From positions 21,076,721 through 21,140,720 of the forward strand of contig NW_025062479.1 in assembly GCF_000002995.4 (NCBI RefSeq): 64,000 bases of DNA, read 5' to 3'. Below are positions 47,101 to 63,183 of the stretch, piece after piece (the first letter of the stretch is position 1; each line of letters starts with the position of its first letter). Under the pieces are notes generated by a model. It did not search any database. It was given only the letters and a program-made list of their open reading frames with translations, and was not told the origin of the DNA. Position numbers and translations under genes: made by a program. This DNA comes from Brugia malayi (taxonomy: Eukaryota; Nematoda; Chromadorea; Rhabditida; Onchocercidae).

Positions 47101-48318
47101 ACATACTGTATATTTCCAGCAAAAGTCAGTAAGTTTTGGAATGAATAAAGATTCTTTGAAATCTTGCAAACTTGATAAACATCCAAGTAAAACAAAATCA
47201 TGCAATAAAAGCAAAAGATATGCAATGTCCTAATACAACCCACCATATCACTGTCGGATTTTGTTTTGCCACTATCCTATCACAAATCCGACCGTACCAT
47301 CAATATAAAAAAACTTTTGAATCAAAATCTCAAAAATATTGATCATATGTATGATCATTATGAAAAAAAAAATTTGACATCCGATTAAAGGGAAATAGAA
47401 AAATAATTGCAGATTTTTTCTCTATTTTGTGACCACTGTAGACGACAACAGTTAAACTGAATTCAGTAATAAAGGATAAAGAAAGAATATGCACCAAATC
47501 CAGAACAAGTAACATTCCAATAATTTCAAACTAATCATCACCAAAATCTTACTCGACGTCTGCCAATTAAACTTGGTCGTTTGAATGAATCTTTCTTTTC
47601 ATCAGCTTTCTTAAAACTGACAGCACCAATTAAAACCTTCCGTTTCACTTCTTCGGTAGCCTCCTGCGCCTGCTGTAGATCTAAAACAAAGAAAAATGTA
47701 ATAATTTCAATACAAAATACAGCTTCTAAATTATAACGCATGACTTCAGTTCCTGAGCAGCCTTTAGTTACATTACTGATTAGCATGGAAAAAATATCAA
47801 AACTACTAATCAAAATGAAATTTTTTTTACAGAATTCGAGATAAAAGAATTTCACACGTCTTTTGGTTGTTTTTCGCTCGGTCTTGAGGTTGTCACCAAC
47901 TGTTCCGCTAACATTTACTTTGTTTGTTGCAGCTATCGCTTTTCGCTGCAAATTTTTACTTCACTAACTGAAGTATTTTTTCACTGACAATAATACTAAG
48001 TTAAGCAGCAATATATAAATGTATTTTCATATATCAATATCCTGACAAAATATTCCAACTCTTTCAAGAACCACTAAACTCATAATTATTTCTGAGCATC
48101 AACTACAGAATTTGAAAAAGGTTACATTAATTCCATCAATAAATTCTGCAAGTTTATTTGGCACTCTACCCATCAACATCTCTTGCTCTTTCTTATATCA
48201 AACTAGGTGAGTGGAAACCTACAATAGCCCGCAATTTCTCGTATGCTTCTTTCAGACGTTTTTCATCGCTAGTTAATGTACTTGGAAACTGCACACCTGT
48301 ATCTCGTATGCTCCTCAT
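44194..48318 (-). CDS. NELFE: NELF-E, negative elongation factor subunit E (RRM protein)
   Basis: Nuclear RNA-binding subunit of the complex that holds RNA polymerase II at promoter-proximal pauses. Exons: 48223-48318, 47858-47945, 47553-47680, 46272-46739, 45976-46082, 45802-45856, 44194-45549; phases agree and give 765 residues. The N-terminus (TLTSDEKRLKEAYEKLRAI) and a basic block (KKDSFKRPSLIGRR) resemble NELF-E N-terminal elements. A Ser/Asp-rich stretch follows, then one RRM split over three exons: CLYIRGYDLIADSLRNVFSK (RNP2 region), SAFITYATTAEAETAIKE (RNP1), NGITLRVSFARRQ. The last strand matches the NELF-E type (...VxxARRQP). After the RRM comes a ~380-residue Arg/Gly/Ser/Asp-rich tail ending VQVAWSEAS. 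Human NELF-E is about 380 residues, so this one is roughly doubled. ATTTCAG abuts the ATG (trans-splice candidate). A generic RS/RGG RRM protein is the main alternative. Confidence 0.72.
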
Positions 48319-49531
48319 CTGAAATTAAAGCAATTATCTTAAACCTATTTTTTCCCCCGTATTGCAACTGCCTTCTTCATCACTTTTCTATATCACGAAA
48401 TTCAATCAAAATTTTCGACTTCCATAATGCATACGAATCTATTAAAAAGTAGTCTACAAGTGAATACTTTCCTTGATTTCAAAGAACTATAACACAGTAT
48501 TTGAGCAGAATCATCACACCAAATGCAGACAAAAATTAGAAAAACTACAATGATTTATTAAATAAACATGTTTCAACAATTCATTTCCAATTTAGATGAA
48601 ATAAGAGAACCAAGAGGAATCATAAATAAATCCCTGCAATGATTTAAAAGGACCAAAAACCACTTCAACAAGTTATAACTAGACATTGGAGAGATAACAA
48701 AAAGCAACACTAGAACCATTACTTGTTAAACTTCTCATTTTATTAACTTTTTTGAGAGGTGTGTTTAAATTTAAAACTCCCTTTATTTGAGACAAGTAAC
48801 TCATTACCAAATAGCTCTCCATCTTAATTTTATAATTTTAAACCCGAAAAACCCTATTTTCAAGCATGAAATGTACTTCAATCAACCGAATTCAATTACA
48901 ATCAAAAAAAAAAAAAAAGGATAAAAATTCTTCGAGGATTTATACCATCATGTAATTTTTGCATTGTTAATTCTTAAATTTTTAAAATCATCAAAAGCTG
49001 GCGATATCACAAAACAACAACGGTAGTGGCAATTAAGAACTTTGAGTCATAAACCGTTAATTTATTAATGACACTGTTATCATCAATAAATATGTAAGGT
49101 TTACTTTTTAGATAAGAGAGAAGCAGGTCTATCTCCCTAGTCAAAAAGAATTCCTGGAAAAAGCTACAGCAGAAATTATCAAATTTTTTGTTAAATTTTT
49201 TTTTAGACCAAAAACTTCACGCTAATGATCGAAGTGGTAGATAGACTGAAGAAAATTTAGTAGCGTCATTATTATGAGGTATATCATGCTCAATGGTCAG
49301 ATAATCAGACAAAAATGAAGGAGCACATTTTTAAAGATGTAAGGAAAGTATAAAGAAAGGAAGCAATAAAGGAATGCTCTTATAGAAAAAAAGAAATACA
49401 AATGTAATGCGACCTGTTTTAATGTTAACAATAGAAGTTTCAACAATTCATTTCCAGTGATTTAAAATTTCCCATAAAAAAACACGATGAAAAAGTATGC
49501 AAATGTAAAATACATATATATTAACATATCA
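48319..49531. other. Intergenic region, SCaMC 3' end to NELF-E 5' end
   Basis: AT-rich. Both neighbours are on the minus strand, so it holds the NELF-E upstream region and the SCaMC 3' flank. No ORF or other feature was recognised. The TTTAATTTCAG at 48319-48329 (minus) is the acceptor touching the NELF-E start. Confidence 0.5.
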
Positions 49532-53633
<4,102 letters not shown>

Positions 53634-53699
53634 AACTGCCCCTTCATACGGAGTTCTCTCTTCGAATGTAATGAGATGACAGACAGCTATACGAATTGC

Positions 53700-54104
53700 A
53701 GAGAGTATTGATTATGAAAGATCCAGGAAAAGATGTGTAGCGTTCGTTAACGTTGTGGATGAGCTGAGTGCGTGAAAGAGAGAGAGGCGAAGGTAGGGGT
53801 GACGTCCGTGTGGTACAGCGACGTGTGGAGCGTGGGGATCATCTTGCACGCTTTTATCATATTTTTATGCGTGGAAACGTTGTATTTTTTTACCGCTTAA
53901 AAATAACTTGAAATGAAGCAGAAAACTATGTCATTTAATTAGACTGAAATGCTGCATGCGTTCCGGTAAAAGTACGACGTAAAAATTAGATACGTGTTTG
54001 GTAATATAACCAAATTGTATTTGATATGATGTATCTGGATGTACTTTTGTTAAGATATACACAAGTTTGCTTAAATTTCATAAGTTGAAAATTATCGATT
54101 TCAG
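53700..54104. promoter_or_regulatory. Divergent promoter between SCaMC and MED22
   Basis: The two genes start back to back (SCaMC ATG about 53633 on minus, MED22 ATG 54132 on plus). At about 53740-53850 there is a GC-rich, purine-biased island unlike the surrounding AT-rich DNA. It includes GAAAGAGAGAGAGGCG and the CRE-like TGACGTC at 53800-53806. The region 53860-54060 is AT-rich again. A GATTTCAG acceptor ending at 54104 suggests trans-splicing of MED22. Confidence 0.55.
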
Positions 54105-54131
54105 TTCAGAGTGCTCTTTGTGAAGTCAAAA

Positions 54132-55725
54132 ATGGCGCAAGTATCAGCTGCAACAGTGAGGAAGAGTGGCCGAAATATAGCAACAAAAGCGCTGATTGTG
54201 CAGGAATATAAACGACGGTTAAAGGATAACATCAAATCGTTGAATGATAACTTTATTAATATTATTTCTGTCGCAAAGGTTATCATATTCTTCCTTCTTG
54301 ATCATTTTTTTCAATATTAATTGCTTTTTATCTTCTGGAATTACTTGTATTGGTAAAGAACACATTTTTCGCCTCAAGTCAGTAATTACTCCATTCTAAG
54401 TTTAATTCATTAACAGTGAAGTCACGAAATTGATTAAATACAACGACTGAATGACTTATTCATGAAATCATAGTCATTCAGTCACTGTTACATCAGGAGA
54501 TTGCCTTATGCCCAAGTTTTCCACTAAATCTTTTGTTTGGTAAGATTAACTTGCAGATTAATATTGATGATGCAGCTCACAAAAATCCAGTAGGTCGAAT
54601 GAGTGATTATTATACAATGAGGAACGAAACTGCTGCACGGGCTGCTCTGATGGTTGGTGAGAATTTTTGAGAGACAGATATAATCGAGACAGATATTTTT
54701 AATATGCTTATTTAAAGGCTTTATTTATTTACATTGTAAAAACTTGCTTACTATGGTAGGCAAAGGAAACTTTTTCAAGATTAAAAATTAAAAATGACAG
54801 AGAATTTAATGTTGTTCATTCTTTGGGAAGCAAAAGCAGATTACGAAAGCATTTTTCTTATTTTACTAAATTATCATGGGATTCGCCTTATATCTGATCA
54901 TAGTACCACAAATTACATGAAATTTTCCGGTAACTAAGTGTTTTCAATAAATTATTAACAACAAACTATCAGGCAATCATTTCAACATATAATTGTTAGA
55001 AGTACCAATATTTTTTTTAATCTAAGGCTAATTTTCAGATACGAGCTGCAGATGAGTTGTTGAAGTTAACTCACGACCTTAAGGAATTCCTAATTTTGCA
55101 TGATTTCAATTTTTTGAGTTATGCTATCCAGAAGTATGCTTTCTCATAGCTTTAAGATCCGATAACAGTCTGGTTTGACTTAGGAAACAAAAAATCACTT
55201 GTTTAAGATTTAAGAAAAAAATTCTTGATATGCATTTCTTTTATTATTGGTAACTTTTCGTTGACTGCCATACCCATGGTTGCAGTGGGGACATGAAAAA
55301 CTTTCTCTTATTCCAAAAAAATACATTGCGCATTTTGCTGAATTATAAGGGTTGCCTGATTAAGTAAATTATTCTGTAAACGTAGGGAATACTACTAATA
55401 TTGTGGGATGTTTTTTCATTCTCTATGTTAAGGATGTTTTAATTTGTCCTTTTGATAGAATACGTGAGTTTTCAAAAGAAAAAAAAAAGACATGCTTTTT
55501 CCCAAATTGAAAGTTGATTAAAATATTTTTTAACTTAACTTTTTCTTCAAGGTTCGCAGTTACAACTTGTTTTCAACATAAACTTCCATTTTCAGTGCAG
55601 AAGATCGAGCTGAAAAAAAAATGGACGACTGTATATTGCGGTATGACGCAATGCGTTTGGATATATCATCCATGGTGACAGATATAGATAGGGAGTTGAT
55701 GGATCATTTTTCAATTAGGCATTAA
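54132..55725 (+). CDS. MED22: Mediator subunit 22 (MED22/Surf5)
   Basis: Head-module subunit of Mediator, the bridge between transcription factors and RNA polymerase II. Exons: 54132-54278, 54557-54652, 55039-55133, 55596-55725; phases agree and give 155 residues. Family blocks: LIVQEYKRRLKDNIKSLNDN with FINIISVAK (matching the YNKRLKDDIKS/NFTEIIK part of human MED22), RNETAARAALMVIRAADELL, LTHDLKEFLILHDF, and a coiled-coil C-terminus (KKMDDCILRYDAMRLDISS). Vertebrate MED22 has a longer, poorly conserved tail that is absent here, as in other invertebrates. TTTCAG ends at 54104, 27 bases before the ATG. AATAAA at 55773-55778. HAP40 follows on the same strand, so the two could share a primary transcript. 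Confidence 0.95.
54445..54483. repeat. Perfect 12-bp stem hairpin in MED22 intron 1
   Basis: GACTGAATGACT (54445-54456) and AGTCATTCAGTC (54472-54483) are exact reverse complements around a 15-base loop. The stem is short for a microRNA precursor. Function unknown. Confidence 0.7.
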
Positions 55726-56321
55726 AATTCATTTCTATTATGTCGATATATATTTGTATATATGCATACATTAATAAATTATTGATCTCATACTCTTGAT
55801 TTGCCAACATAAAAGAGTTGTTTCCTTTATACGTGTTTATGTACAAATATGTATGCATATACATTTGTACTTGTTTCTGTTCCAACTGAATGATCGGAAA
55901 GCTTTGCTGTCTGACTGCATAAGGTTGTGGCCTTCCATTTGAAATTTGTGTAAGGAGTCAAAATTAACTCCTTCCGGGATTACGACATGATGTTACTATT
56001 GTAAGGGATGTAAAGTTCGTCGTTTAATATTGAATGCTGTTGGGATTTAAATGCAGATAGTTCAGTTCAGTTAACGTTAAATAATTCATGCAAATAGACG
56101 AGATACGGGATAGTTCTATGTGGAAAGTTGCAATTGTTTTGACCACATTGTCGATATCATTGTTAAGAGGTCAGGAATAATTGTGATAAAGTCACATTTT
56201 CTCAAAGAGCAAGCTTCTTTTTTTTTTTTTTTTTTTCCTTTTTTATGCTGGAGCTAGCTAGTTTCACCGGTTGGAATGTGTTTTCTCTGCTTTCAGCATC
56301 ACTGGATGATTAATATATGTT

Positions 56322-58900
56322 ATGGTTGAGCCTTATAAAGATCCATGGAAAGAATACAAATCAGCATTGGATTCATTAAAGAAGAAATTTCTGAAGAAAC
56401 CAAATAATCACCAAGTTTTGGCGGAGCTTGCAGATTTAGCACTACGTTTTGAGTTTGACTTTTTAATCTTTTATAGAATTATTAGAATATGTTAATTATT
56501 TGACTTCACACTTCATTGAATTCTTGCTTCGAGTTTGTGAATATAGAAAATGGAATCCTTTGCACTTTGTTGTAAAGTAAATAGATTTTTCCTCCTACTT
56601 ATGGCAATCCGGTTGAACAATTCATTTCAATATTTCTTAATCAAGAAAATTTTATTGATGTGAAACAATGTTTCTATATTAAATAACTAAGAAAAAGTTA
56701 GAACAAAAGAAAGAGAAAAACAAGGAGAGGCGACGATTTTTGAAAAATGTATTAATGAAAGTGTTCTCACTTGAGCTATTAGAGAATTCTTATTTCGCTT
56801 TTGGAAATTATTTAGGGATGAAGAATGTGAACAGTATGCTGGTATGTGTCATATACAAATGGCAAAAATTAATGAGAAAATGGGTGACTGGAGTATGCAG
56901 TATAGCCATTACTTAAAAGCCGCCCGGTGCTTCAAAAATGCAGAAATGAGGAATTACGAAATGAACATATTTGGTAATCTTTTTATTGTCCACAAATTTT
57001 TAGAGTGTTGCTTTATTAGGAAGCTGTCTGTCGACTTATTATCTTATAACAAAAACCAAACTTGGTTGGTTTCCAGTGCAAAAGTGTGTGTTCTTTCAAG
57101 GAAATGAAGCTATTCACTCAAGAAGTTTAGGAAAAATTTTGTCCATTTATTCTTCAGTTGCTATCACTGTATAGACTGTTATAAAAAAGAAAATATTTGA
57201 TCTCAGATGAAGGGAGCGCTACCTAACGAAGATAAATGCATGGTAAAGGATAATTATTTTATTTAATATGCTGATTCAATTTTAATGTTTTTATGCCCAA
57301 ATAACTATGTTGATTGATTTGATTTAATTCAACAATATGACATTAACTTATTAGTCAGTTATAGCTTACATGATTGCAGCTTGTTCTGATCATTTGAATT
57401 ATATGCAAGATTGTTATAATCGCGCAATTGAGTTAATTCTCAACCATCAGGGATTTTGGCTGGGTGGCTTACACTGCACCGAGCTTGGTTCTGCACTGTG
57501 CAGTATTGATGAATATCAGCTAGCGTTACCGTTTTTGTTACGAGGTTTTGTATACTTCATATTTGCAAATTATGAAAGTCTTATCTTACATTTGAAAATG
57601 TATGAGAAGTAGCTTGCTTTTTCAATATATTTATATCACGGTGAATGATAGAGCAACAAGGAAGGAGGCATTTCTGAAACTTTTCCTTTCAGTACATTTG
57701 ATTGTTAGGTATAAAAAAATTCAGATTATTTTATCTATTAACAATATTATTACTTTATATTTGTTCATTTTTATTAACAATATTATTACCTTATATTTGC
57801 TTATTTTTAAGGAGCGGAATTATTGAAAGTGGAATTTCGTAGTCAGTTAGCAGCCTTAGAGAAATTAGCGGCCTGCCAGGTTGAATTGGAGATGTATGCA
57901 GACGCACTTGCAACTGTTGATGATCTGTGGGCACTTCATATGAAGAATACAGATAATCCAAAGTGAATTGCTGTTTTATACTTTTTTCATTCCAAACAAA
58001 TCATTTTAAGGTCTGAACGTCCTGTAATATGTTTTTTGCTTTAAAGTCCTAGTAACGATTCTTTGATATAAATAAAAAATTTTTCGTTTTTTAGATTTGG
58101 TTATGGTGAAGAACTTTTAAAGGACTGTGAAATTGCGTCAGTACTTTTGCTGTTACGAAAAGTAAGCAATTTTCTAATTTATGTGAATAGCTTAGCTTAT
58201 TCAATTTAGCATAATCAATGTAATTTATCTATGAGAACTTGATTTCGACTTAGTACCATTTATGACTTCAGTTTCAATTTCAGTGCTGCATAATTTGGGC
58301 CCAGACTAATGGGAAAATAATTTTTTAGACTAATGTAGATCGGCACGAGGCTTAAAAGAGATGCTATCTTGAAAAATGATACCCATATAGGTTGTGTGTT
58401 AGAATTAAATCGTAAAGAATGCTATAAAGAGGCCAAAAGTTCGACTGTGAGATATACTATGCCGAAAGCTAAGTTTTGAACATTTATTGGGTAATAAGAT
58501 TTTGTATTGATTGCAAAGTTTGTGAGTATAATGTACTGATGCATTTTCCAAATCGAATTTGCAGAATGATGATATATCTGCGCGACATCGTCTTCTATTA
58601 TCAATGTATGATGAGTCATCATTGTTACTTGATGAGAAAACAAAAAAAGAACGGAAAATACCATGGAAAAAACTGCCACCAAAAGATTCTTCATTATCAA
58701 AGGATTTGTATTTCTATTTTTACGAGTTTGTAATGGCGCTTCGGCATGGTGATGTTGAAATGGCTAAGAAAAGTTTCGATTTTCTCGAGAAACATTTTAA
58801 CTTGATGAACAGTAAGCTAGCTATGAAGTTGCTGGATGATGTTATGGATAGAGGTGGATTGGATAAAAGAGGTTTTGCTGATAAATTTATTTCTTGTTAG
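56322..58900 (+). CDS. F8A1: HAP40 (F8A) homologue, huntingtin partner
   Basis: HAP40 is the obligate, TPR-like helical partner that stabilises huntingtin and links it to Rab5 endosomes. Exons: 56322-56452, 56816-56973, 57077-57168, 57207-57242, 57355-57544, 57812-57962, 58095-58161, 58565-58900; phases agree and give 386 residues against 371 in human. Matches: LKKKFLKKPN at the N-terminus (human LKKRFLRKPN); EECEQYAGMCHIQMAK then YLKAARCFKNAE (human ECLPYAAWCQLAVAR...TEAARLFLRQE); GEELLKDCEIASVLLLLRK (human LVRCEVSRVLLLLLL); and the helical C-terminus DLYFYFYEFVMALRHGDVE. The 57077 and 57207 exons are small and rest on phase and splice sites only. TTTCAG ends at 56296, a trans-splice candidate 25 bases before the ATG. 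Confidence 0.82.
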
Positions 58901-60831
58901 AAATTTTATAGTAGTAATAGGTGCTCAGATGGCAAAATGATGGTAGATTTTGAGATAGTACACTAAATTTGATATTTTTATTTCAAATTTTGGAGAATCT
59001 ATTCTGTTTTGCTTAAAAACGGGTGACTTTTTCAAGTTTTCTGCAGTCACGTTTTTTATTGGTATAATTATACATCCTCGGTCTTTTATCTATATATTCG
59101 TTCTTTTTTTGTGTTCTTTCGTATAATGTCATGCTGTTTTAAACAGGTTAAATTATATTCGAAATGTAATTTTGCCACAAAAATCACCAAAGATAGAGAA
59201 GAGAAGAATTAGTTAGTGAAGTAACATTATCTCGAATATTTCAAACATCGGGATATTCCCCCTTCCTCTTTGGGATTTATTTTTTTTTAATTAAACACTG
59301 AAGTAAAACTAAAAATAAGTGGGAAGCTTTCACTATTAAATTTTTGTCTAATGTTAAATATAAGGTGCTAGTCTATCCAGATCGGGGAAAAACATTGTCA
59401 TTGTTCAGCTCATCAGTCAAAGTTTTGTGTATTTTTTATAACGTTTTGTAATAGTTTTGGCTATTGGGACTTTTCAGGGCAGAAAATGGTAAAAACTACC
59501 AAATAATTTACAAAAGTTTATTTAACATTCCGCTTAATATATTGTAAGAGAGTAAAGAAATGAACAGTGTAAATAAATTATTTTTAATCAGTAATATTGA
59601 CAATCCATGGAATTTATCCGAAATATGGTTAATACTGTTACTCAGTATCTTACTCATTCAGAGTAAGTTCTGTTAAAGTATTCCAAAAACTTAAGTTGAC
59701 CAGATGAAATGTGCTATATACTAGCACTACGAATGTACTAACAGGCAGTGAATGTTCGGAGACATTTCGGAGATGTACTTTAGTCACGCAATTGATAAAT
59801 TAATGGTAAGTGCAGAACATTTTATATAGGAATAATGTTATGTAAACTAGCTTAGTCAAAAATTTCCGGTTCTGGATTTTAAAAGTTTTTCAAAATGTCT
59901 TGAAACTAAAAGATTAACATCAAACAATTCGAGACAGACTTGAGATTTGAATTGAGTTATGCTGTTAGTTACAATTCGATGAATAAAGACATATCGTTTA
60001 GAGCGGTAAACTCTAGTGCGGTATGTAATAAGTGCAACAATAATTATTTTTCCATTTGATATATTACGACGCTTTCATCGTAATAAATATCAATTATGTC
60101 AGAAATAAAGCAATTTTTCAAAATTTATTATTTAAATTATCAGTTTGGAATTTGCAAATAAAAAAAAAAAAAATAGCCTACCTACCTATTTACAGCGGAG
60201 TGTTGTATATGCTCGCATTCCACACTGCCATTACATGTGATGACAATGGTGACATGATGCTACCATGAGCGCACGACGATCGCGCACACTGATCTGAGCG
60301 ATCCCATTGCTACATCGTCGTACATTTTCTTCTCTTTCTTTGTTATTAATTTGAGACATAGAATTTATTTATATTTTAGATTTTTATAAAATCTTATACC
60401 TTTTTTTTTCGTCATTTTTTATTAAATATTAGCAACATTATCATGAAATTTGTATTTAATTAAAAAATTAGGACTTATTCACGCAGAAGAAAATATGTAA
60501 GAAGTTTTAATTTGTTGCTAATTTATTGTCAGTCTAATGACATGTTAATATAAATATTTAAGGAACATTCAAAATTCCTCTATTTTTTGTAAATTTGTAG
60601 ATCAGTGCAAGTCAAGAATTCCTGGACTTTTCACATTTTACTATCATTAAAATTCTCTCTGTTTCCTATTTCATGTCAGTTCTGCGATTACAGGCAAAAT
60701 CTCTAATAAGTTATCCTTTAGAATATTGAATGAATTTTCAATTTTTTATATAACATACTATTTTCCACTGCAAAATAAACTTGTTTCTGCAAAATATGTA
60801 TATATCATAATTTAAAGGGAGCGAATAGCAG
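58901..60831. other. Intergenic region and NEK6/7 promoter
   Basis: Mostly AT-rich with no gene. At about 60190-60310 there is a less AT-rich patch (GAGCGCACGACGATCGCGCAC) that may be the core promoter of the kinase gene; a 70-codon ORF at 60056 runs into it but is not gene-like. AGCAG directly abuts the kinase ATG at 60832. Confidence 0.45.
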
Positions 60832-63183
60832 ATGTCGACGAATGATTTATCAACAAGATATGGAAAATTGGATGCATTTGAAATTGAAAAGAAAATTGGT
60901 AAAGGACAGTTTTCGGAAGTGTATAAGGCACGATGCAAGGAAGATGGTAGTTATGTTGCTTTGAAGAAAGTTCAGGTTATTATTTGCTAAAAATTTTATT
61001 GCAGTTAATCTAATGTTATTGTCTATTCATCAAATATGCTCATATAATTTGATGAAAATAGTTTATTTGGAGATGCTGAGTTTCATCCTACGTTTGATTA
61101 CCGTGTGTTTTGCTTTTTCTAAGATAATGAAAAGTTTCGTTTATTTCTTTGGTGATAGTCAGTGCTGTAGAAAAAATTGAGGCTTTTTAAAGTAAGTAAG
61201 TTACAAGTCTTTCTTATTCATTTTTATTTTTTTCCAAAGAAAAAAGGATCCAGCATTGCCTGAATTTCCTTGTATTTATTGTTTATATTCCTGCCTAAGG
61301 TTTATGATATGGTAGATGCGAAGGCTCGACAGGATTGTATCAAGGAAATTGATCTTTTGAAGCAACTGAATCATGTTAACGTTATTCGATATTACGCTTC
61401 ATTTATTGAAAACAATCAATTGAACATTGTTCTCGAACTAGCGGATGCAGGCGATCTAAGTCGCATGATACGGGTTAGTCTATAAAGTTTTCTCTTCTTT
61501 TTTTTTTTCTTTATGATCAAAACAAATTAGTATACCTAAATGTTTAGCACTGCACTGCCATGAAGATATGTGCTAAATACTTGTCGCTGTTATATTTTTT
61601 CATTAACAACATAATCTCTTAAATTAAGAGCAACTCTCCTAAATTTGTATTATATTTGCTATTTCTTATTCAGTACGAATCAAAACTTATCAGCTGTAAA
61701 TTTTTTTTATAACTTTTCGAATTTTTTTGGCACACTTAATTTTTATAGCATTTCAAGAAAAGTAGACGCCTTATTCCCGAACGCATCATTTGGAAGTATT
61801 TTGTGCAATTAGTGCGTGCACTGGAGCACATGCATTCAAAACGAATCATGCATAGAGGTAGGTTTAACTTATACTTAATGGTAAACTAGTTATAAATTAA
61901 TTGTAACAAAATAGTCTTCTATTTTTTACCCGTTTTCATTACATCTTTTCAATGCATCTCGTTATATCCAATGTTCTTCTGTACGCTCTTTGTTATCATA
62001 CAAGACCAATATTTCTTATATTAATTTGATGTACTGTGTAGATATCAAACCAGCAAACGTATTTATTACTGCGGATGGTGCCGTCAAACTTGGTGATCTC
62101 GGACTTGGTAGATTTTTCAGCTCAAAAACTACAGCGGCACATTCTTTAGTTGGCACACCATACTATATGAGCCCCGAAAGAATACAAGAGAATGGGTATA
62201 ATTTCAAATCAGATTTGTGGAGTATTGGTTGCTTACTGTATGAGGTAGGTTGTTGTATATCGCCATTTCTGCTAAAATTTGAATGCATGATTGTTTTCTT
62301 TTCTACTTATCCTTTCTTGAAGTTTGATCTAGATATCATTTCTTGAAGCTGGAATAGTTGAATAATAGCGAACTTAAGCAAAGATAACGATCAAATGTTG
62401 ATCATAAAATGGAAATGTGAACTGAATGATCAAAACCTGACGAATGGATGAAGTAGTGAATAATTTAGAAATTGTCATATGTGATAGGCTGCTGATCATT
62501 TAGTTCATTATCTTACATTGAATGAATATTTTGTGTTCATGTTTCTCCATATTTAATGTTTTTTTTTTTTTTTTTTTTTTGCAGATGGCTGCATTACAGT
62601 CACCATTTTATGGTGATAAATTGAATTTATATTCACTGTGCAAAAAGATTGAAAATTGTGAATATCCGCCTTTACCAGCTGATATTTATTCGCAGCAGGT
62701 TTTATTCTGATTATTCTGAATATATTATGACAATTTATTTTTCGGAACATCTGTACTTATCGTTTGCAATTATCAAATAGCATAATAACCTTAATTTTAT
62801 CGGTCTGTTACAAAAGCAAGATTTGTTTTCAGTTGCGTGACCTAATATCTCGATGCATTTGTTCGAATCCGAGTAAGCGTCCTGATGTTGCCGAAGTACT
62901 TAATATTTCAGAGCAGATGAATGCACACTTTCAAGTAAATATTGTTCATTATCTTATGATTTTCCTAACTTTTTATTTCCCATGTCTGGAAGTCCTATCT
63001 TTTTTTTTTCTTGACTTATGATACAACATTATCTTTGTTGCTGAGACTATAATGAATGTTTTATTTCCATATGTAATTTACTAATTTCAGTCAGAAGGAG
63101 CAAAAACCGTTATAAGATCACATCATCGGAATCGAGGTGATACTGATTCAAGTACAGGAACTGTCGTTACACTTACTTCTTAG
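60832..63183 (+). CDS. NEK7: NIMA-related kinase of the NEK6/NEK7 group
   Basis: Ser/Thr kinase of spindle, microtubule and, in nematodes, endocytic/moulting functions (the C. elegans NEK6/7 orthologue is NEKL-3). Exons: 60832-60975, 61300-61473, 61749-61857, 62042-62244, 62585-62698, 62833-62934, 63091-63183; phases agree and give 312 residues. It has the short NEK6/7 architecture, which is almost kinase domain only. Seen: P-loop [16 protein letters not shown] with the catalytic Lys; [13 protein letters not shown] (alphaC Glu); [28 protein letters not shown] (HRD); [11 protein letters not shown] (the NEK6/7 DLG variant of DFG); [14 protein letters not shown] with the activation Ser; and [20 protein letters not shown]. 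The C-terminal 20-odd residues after SEGAK are novel. Trans-splicing is likely at 60831. Confidence 0.97.

Noticed and set aside
62850..62866. TTCGAATCC resembling a tRNA T-loop
   Set aside because: It is within the coding sequence of the NEK6/7 kinase (CSNPSKRP) and no tRNA arms surround it.
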